Positions 7,181 through 10,279 of a stretch of DNA of 10,279 bases are shown here, one piece after another. Made by a program: the position numbers and the translations under genes. The notes beneath the pieces were generated by a model. It had not been told where the DNA came from, ran no database searches, and saw only the letters and a list, made by a program, of their open reading frames with translations. Each line of letters opens with the position of its first letter. The first letter of the stretch is position 1. The stretch spans positions 1 to 10,279 of the forward strand of contig LNEX01000363.1 of assembly GCA_001464165.1 (NCBI GenBank), read 5' to 3'. The stretch comes from a bacterium Ga0077546. Its GTDB lineage: Bacteria > Cyanobacteriota > Vampirovibrionia > Obscuribacterales > Obscuribacteraceae.

Positions 7181-8106
7181 GAAAACCGGGCGATTTGCTA
7201 CCTAAGAATTTTTGCAAAAGACTAGTTCTTCTTTGTCTCGCCAGTTGCTTGTTGATGCCCGTTAATTTGGCGGATGCCCAAGGCAAGAGTCGGCAACTTA
7301 GTTCAGGTCAGGGTCGTGCTGCTGCTTCACCGCTGCGGTTGCGCGCGCAGGTCAGTGAGTTGATGATGCTCTGCAATGCTGCTGGTATTACGCTTGATGA
7401 AAGCCGTATACCTGGGCTTGTCACTGACGTGAAAGCCGGCCATCCTGCCGCAGTTGCACGAATTTTCAAAGGGGACAAAATTTTACGAGCAAGTTTGCAA
7501 GGAAATATGCTAACTCTTTGTTGCGAGCGCGATGGTATGCGCTATCAAAGTACCTTTGAGATTCGTTTAGAGGTCGCTCGGGCCCGGTTGAATGAAGATG
7601 TTGTCAGCCGTAGCCACGATGAAAAAATCTGGCCAGCACCTAAAGACGAGAAGATTGAGCCAAAAGTAGTACTGAAGCCAGATTCTCCATCTGCTGACAA
7701 GTTTTTCAAAGCAATGTCGCCGTACCAGGTGGTATTGTTAATTGACCACTCAGGCTCGATGAACGGTGGCCTTGGCATAGGCCCCTATGACCTGTCTCGC
7801 TGGGGCTGGTGTCGCAATCAGATCACCGATTTTTCTAGATTTTGTGGAAATAAATTGCGTGGTGGCATCACCTTGATTCCATTTAACGATAGCTTTGAAG
7901 TGCATGAGCATGCCTCAGAAAAGGATCTCGAAGACGTCTTTAGCAAGATAGTTCCTAGTGGTGAAACCGATATTTGCACGCCCCTAGCAGCGGCCATAGA
8001 TTCGCACTTGTCCGATCCAGACCATGAGAAAAAACCGGTTTTGATTGTTGTACTGACCGATGGTTTGCCTAACCAAGGTGGTTCCCTCGGTAAGCTTAAA
8101 TCATAA
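7177..8106 (+). CDS. Exported von Willebrand factor A domain protein, truncated by frameshift
   Basis: 309 residues to an early TAA. The signal peptide has a basic start, the core LVLLCLASCLLMPV, and likely cleavage after ADA (32-34). Residues about 50-135 are a separate region that loosely resembles a PDZ fold (KAGHPAAVARIFKGDKIL, then a C-terminal ERDG). The VWA domain begins near 182 and keeps the metal-ion-dependent adhesion site: DHSGS (190-194), ETDICTPL (263-270) and LTDG (293-296). VWA domains of this type bind protein ligands through a divalent cation. The frame stops 13 residues after LTDG; the missing final strand and helix are encoded in another frame immediately downstream, up to 8302. 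The start overlaps the previous stop as ATGA. Whether the break is a real mutation, a programmed shift or a sequence error cannot be told from one sequence. Confidence 0.8.
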   Translation: MRKPGDLLPKNFCKRLVLLCLASCLLMPVNLADAQGKSRQLSSGQGRAAASPLRLRAQVSELMMLCNAAGITLDESRIPGLVTDVKAGHPAAVARIFKGDKILRASLQGNMLTLCCERDGMRYQSTFEIRLEVARARLNEDVVSRSHDEKIWPAPKDEKIEPKVVLKPDSPSADKFFKAMSPYQVVLLIDHSGSMNGGLGIGPYDLSRWGWCRNQITDFSRFCGNKLRGGITLIPFNDSFEVHEHASEKDLEDVFSKIVPSGETDICTPLAAAIDSHLSDPDHEKKPVLIVVLTDGLPNQGGSLGKLKS

Positions 8107-8302
8107 CGAGATGAGTATTACTTTCCTTACTGTCGGTCAGGCCCCAGAAGGTGATGAGTTAATTGAACAGCTCGACAATGATTTGACTAGACGCGGAGCT
8201 GCGGCAGATATAGTTAGTAGTATGCGTTTTTCTGATTTATTGCAGACTGGCCTGAAGAATGCCCTGCTTGATGTTGTTTTGCGTGCCAATAGAAATCGTT
8301 AG
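8099..8302 (+). pseudogene. C-terminal remainder of the VWA domain, in a different reading frame
   Basis: This frame (+1 relative to the upstream VWA gene) encodes NEMSITFLTVG, the expected last core beta strand of a VWA domain. It continues LIEQLDNDL and ends with an amphipathic helix around SDLLQTGLKNAL. No ribosome site precedes the ATG at 8111, so it is unlikely to be translated on its own. Joined to the upstream part it would give about 373 residues. The stretch between LTDGLPN and MSITF is only about 12 residues, shorter than the helix usually found there, so a deletion of some 35-38 bases rather than a single-base slip is the better guess. Confidence 0.7.
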
Positions 8303-9130
8303 TTACTGTATTAAGCCGTCGGGCACCCCGTCTGGAAAGCGTGCGACGATTTCATCGTTGATTTTTTTGATGCGATTATCCGGGTTTGGATGGGTGCTAA
8401 AGAATTCAGGTGTGCGCGATTTTGCTAGTTGCTCAAGAATTTTCATTACTTTGAGCATGGCTCTGGGATCGTAACCAGCTTGCTGTGAAAAGCGCACGCC
8501 AAGACGATCGGCCTCTAATTCATCATTGCGACCAAATTTTAGAGATATTACCTGACTGATGAGCATTGCCATCGCTGCAGTGTTGTTGTTGCGATCATTA
8601 GGATCGTAGGCCGCAATCACGGCAGCTCCTGTCAGTCCTTGCGAGAGCTTTTGCTTCGCCAATTGCTGGGCTGAGTGGCGAGCAGCTACGTGGCCGACTT
8701 CGTGAGCCAAGACACCAGCCAATTCTCCTTTGGTTTTGAGGTTTTTATATAGTCCCTTGGTGATAAAAATTTGACCACCAGGCAAGGCAAAAGCATTTAC
8801 GGTGCTGTCGTCTGCTAGCAAATGAAACTGATACCGATAGGGGGTTTTGCCTGCATCAGTTCTTGAAACTAATTCTTGACCCAGTTGCTCGACTGCTGCT
8901 TGAGCGGCCGGGTCGGTGGCTTCACCGCCATATTTTTGTGCCATCTCGGGGGCAGCTTGTAGGCCTAAAGCAATCTCTTGTTTGGGAGTCATGTCGAGAT
9001 GTTGTTTTTGTTCAGTTATTGGGTTGTAGACAGCGCTGCCGAAATAAGAAAAGAGAGAAAAAACAGCAATGGCAAGGGCGATCCAAATGCGCGGGCTGAT
9101 AGAAATACCGCTTCTTTGTTGCTGAGCCAT
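8303..9130 (-). CDS. M48 family zinc metalloprotease, membrane-anchored
   Basis: Zn-dependent endopeptidase of the M48 (HtpX/BepA/LoiP-like) group, 275 residues from the ATG at 9130. GAGGTGAT, an almost perfect anti-16S match, lies 7 bases upstream (9145-9138), which decides this start over the GTG at 9142 that lies inside that element. One hydrophobic segment at about 15-31 (IWIALAIAVFSLFSYFG) is a signal anchor or uncleaved signal, with the catalytic domain presumably extracytoplasmic. Catalytic features: VNAFALPGGQIFITKGL (111-127), HEVGH (143-147) with His143 and His147 as zinc ligands and Glu144 as catalytic base, and the third ligand Glu204 in ELEADRLG. STHPNPDNRI (245-254) matches the conserved HP motif near the C-terminus. 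No TPRs follow, unlike BepA. The natural role is probably envelope protein quality control. Its stop codon directly abuts the stop of the convergent VWA remnant. Confidence 0.93.
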   Translation of the reverse strand: MAQQQRSGISISPRIWIALAIAVFSLFSYFGSAVYNPITEQKQHLDMTPKQEIALGLQAAPEMAQKYGGEATDPAAQAAVEQLGQELVSRTDAGKTPYRYQFHLLADDSTVNAFALPGGQIFITKGLYKNLKTKGELAGVLAHEVGHVAARHSAQQLAKQKLSQGLTGAAVIAAYDPNDRNNNTAAMAMLISQVISLKFGRNDELEADRLGVRFSQQAGYDPRAMLKVMKILEQLAKSRTPEFFSTHPNPDNRIKKINDEIVARFPDGVPDGLIQ

Positions 9131-9137
9131 GTGCTGA

Positions 9138-9179
9138 ATCACCTCTAAATAATTATTGAATGGTACAGATGTTTGTCAG
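9138..9179 (-). promoter_or_regulatory. Candidate promoter and strong ribosome site of the M48 protease gene
   Basis: Reading the minus strand, CTGACA (9179-9174) and AATAAT (9157-9152) are separated by 16 bases; each matches five of six sigma-70 consensus bases. GAGGTGAT follows at 9145-9138. The predicted start of transcription falls near 9145, leaving a leader of roughly 15 bases that begins at or inside the ribosome site. The match is by eye and unproven. Confidence 0.4.
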
Positions 9180-9243
9180 CGACGGCTAGCTAGGGCAAAA
9201 GTGCCAAAGTCTTGGCTCAACCGGCGCGCTTGACGACCCGGGC

Positions 9244-9269
9244 GCCAAAATTAAGCTGCCAAAATTAAG
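9244..9269. repeat. Tandem 14-base-period repeat in the protease/transporter intergenic region
   Basis: GCCAAAATTAAG occurs twice without mismatch, at 9244-9255 and 9258-9269, separated by two bases. A shorter related word, GCCAAAG, lies upstream at 9203-9209. The pair sits in the 258-base divergent region between the M48 gene and the MFS transporter, where a regulator could bind two adjacent sites. It may equally be a small replication duplication. Confidence 0.5.
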
Positions 9270-9392
9270 ACAACTGAGCACGAAATTGAGCGCTCGGGCT
9301 TTACACTAGGCACGGTGCGAGATGAGCTGGATCACGAAATCGCCAGAATTACTGCGTCCAACATACTTGAAAGGTCTACAAAGCTCAATTGA
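9255..9392 (+). other. Possible short reading frame overlapping the transporter start
   Basis: A 45-codon open stretch runs to TGA at 9390-9392. Its sense looks protein-like: HEIERSGFTLGTVRDELDHE, then IARITASNILERSTKLN. The only usual start is GTG at 9315, with a bare AGG at 9308-9310, giving 25 residues. Its TGA overlaps the TTG start of the transporter as TTGA, an arrangement typical of translational coupling. It could be a leader peptide, the tail of a decayed gene or chance. Confidence 0.2.
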
Positions 9393-10279
9393 GTCTCAAA
9401 CCCTACCTTTATCTTTTTAAAAGCAGCTTGGTCGGTGCTCTCGGCGGGCTTCTTTTTGGTTTTGATACGGCTGTGATTGCTGGGGCGACTCATGCTCTGT
9501 CGCTTGAATATCAACTGGGTGCCACTGCACTTGGCTTCACTGTTTCCAGTGCACTTTGGGGCACCGTTTTTGCTTCAATGCTCTCAGGTATCCCTGGTGA
9601 AAAATATGGTGCTCGTGAAACCCTACGAGCGGCTGCCGTTCTTTATGTCATATCAGCACTAGGTTGCGCTTTTGCCTGGGATTGGTATTCGCTCATTGCT
9701 TTTCGCTTCATTGGTGGTCTAGGTATTGGCTGCTCTTCTGTGCTTGGGCCTGTTTATATTGCTGAGTTGGCTCCGGCAAAGTGGCGTGGCCGCTTAGTCG
9801 GTCTGTTTCAAGTTAATGTGGTATTAGGTATCTTGCTTGCCTATTTCTCTAACTATTTGCTCGGCACCATGCCCTTGGGTTTGAGCGAATGGCGCTGGAA
9901 GCTGGGTGTTTCGGGCTTGCCCGCTCTGCTATTTCTCGTCATGCTCTTTACCATTCCTCGCAGCCCCCGGTGGTTGGCTCGGCGCAGTCGCATTGATGAA
10001 GCGCGCGAAGTATTGCAGAAGACCGGTGTAGAGAATTATGAGCAAGAACTAGAAGACATTGTCTCCAGTATCAAGGCTGAGCATGCCTTGCCCAACGAAC
10101 CACTGTTTCAGAATAAGTATCGTCTGCCGATTTTCTTAGCCATCACTATTGGTGCCTTCAATCAGCTCTCTGGCATCAATGCTATTTTGTACTATCTCAA
10201 TGATATCTTTGAAAAAGCTGGCTTTGGCAAAATGTCGGGGGATGTGCAGGCGGTGATTATTGGTTTCACTAATCTTGTC
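9389..10279 (+). CDS. Sugar porter (MFS) family transporter, 3' truncated by window edge
   Basis: Inner-membrane symporter or facilitator of the sugar porter family (XylE/AraE/GalP-like); substrate not determinable. 297 codons are visible, roughly the first seven transmembrane helices of twelve, of a protein normally near 450-480 residues. Visible signatures: GGLLFGFDTAVIAGA (19-33) in helix 1, RFIGGLGIGCSS (106-117), PVYIAELAPAKWRGR (121-135), the PRSPRWL end of helix 6 (190-196) where most members have PESPRWL, the cytoplasmic loop, and NQLSGINAILYYLNDIF (258-274) with the sugar-contacting Gln and Asn of helix 7. The loop 2-3 motif reads GEKYGARETL instead of the usual DRxGRR. The first possible start in this frame is TTG at 9389, because a TGA lies 21 bases upstream and the next ATG is inside helix 2. 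Only a distant AAAGG (9370-9374) precedes it. Confidence 0.9.
   Translation, partial: MSLKPYLYLFKSSLVGALGGLLFGFDTAVIAGATHALSLEYQLGATALGFTVSSALWGTVFASMLSGIPGEKYGARETLRAAAVLYVISALGCAFAWDWYSLIAFRFIGGLGIGCSSVLGPVYIAELAPAKWRGRLVGLFQVNVVLGILLAYFSNYLLGTMPLGLSEWRWKLGVSGLPALLFLVMLFTIPRSPRWLARRSRIDEAREVLQKTGVENYEQELEDIVSSIKAEHALPNEPLFQNKYRLPIFLAITIGAFNQLSGINAILYYLNDIFEKAGFGKMSGDVQAVIIGFTNLV

Noticed and set aside
8095..8106. Programmed +1 frameshift at CTT AAA TCA TAA in the VWA gene
   Set aside because: It lacks a recognised shift site such as the prfB CTT-TGA with upstream Shine-Dalgarno, and the spacing between conserved VWA elements suggests missing sequence rather than a simple one-base shift.
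9332..9514. 60-codon minus-strand frame across the transporter start
   Set aside because: It overlaps the first transmembrane segment of a clearly recognisable sugar porter in antisense and has no ribosome site or domain pattern.

Overview
The window looks like chromosomal DNA of a free-living, Gram-negative-type bacterium. GC content is moderate and evenly spread. Several exported proteins carry signal peptides, and non-ATG starts (TTG) are common. A long TPR protein with tandem GspE/MshE N-terminal-like repeats next to exported TPR and von Willebrand A (VWA) proteins would suit the Candidatus Melainabacteria/Vampirovibrionia (Obscuribacter-like) lineage. That placement is inference from architecture only, because no marker gene is present. 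I see no rRNA, tRNA, CRISPR array or insertion sequence.

Layout. (1) 1-2352, plus strand: the 5'-truncated lysC-type aspartate kinase and, 11 bases on, a low-specificity L-threonine aldolase. They form an amino-acid operon ending in a hairpin terminator at 2431-2476. (2) 2486-4717, minus strand: a 743-residue protein with four tandem pairs of MshEN-like half-repeats, an acidic disordered linker and four TPRs. (3) 4718-5071: a divergent intergenic region. (4) 5072-8302, plus strand: three genes for exported proteins. They are a TPR/coiled-coil protein, a Ser-rich coiled-coil protein with the same C-terminal module, and a VWA protein joined to its upstream neighbour by an ATGA overlap. The VWA gene is frameshifted just after its third metal-site motif; the rest of the domain lies in another frame up to 8302. 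(5) 8303-9130, minus strand: an M48 zinc metalloprotease whose stop codon abuts the stop of the VWA remnant. (6) 9389-10279, plus strand: the N-terminal two thirds of a sugar-porter MFS transporter with a TTG start.

How the genes relate. lysC and ltaE act at opposite ends of threonine metabolism: aspartate entry and threonine/glycine cleavage. The three exported proteins look like one transcription unit and may form an envelope or surface assembly; the shared C-terminal module of the first two is the best evidence. The M48 protease could act on envelope proteins, but nothing in the sequence ties it to this cluster. The least familiar parts are the eight-fold MshEN-like array on a TPR protein without any ATPase domain, and the shared 'LK.QM..TVGS / VRNYVNFGGV / AVPGKL' module.
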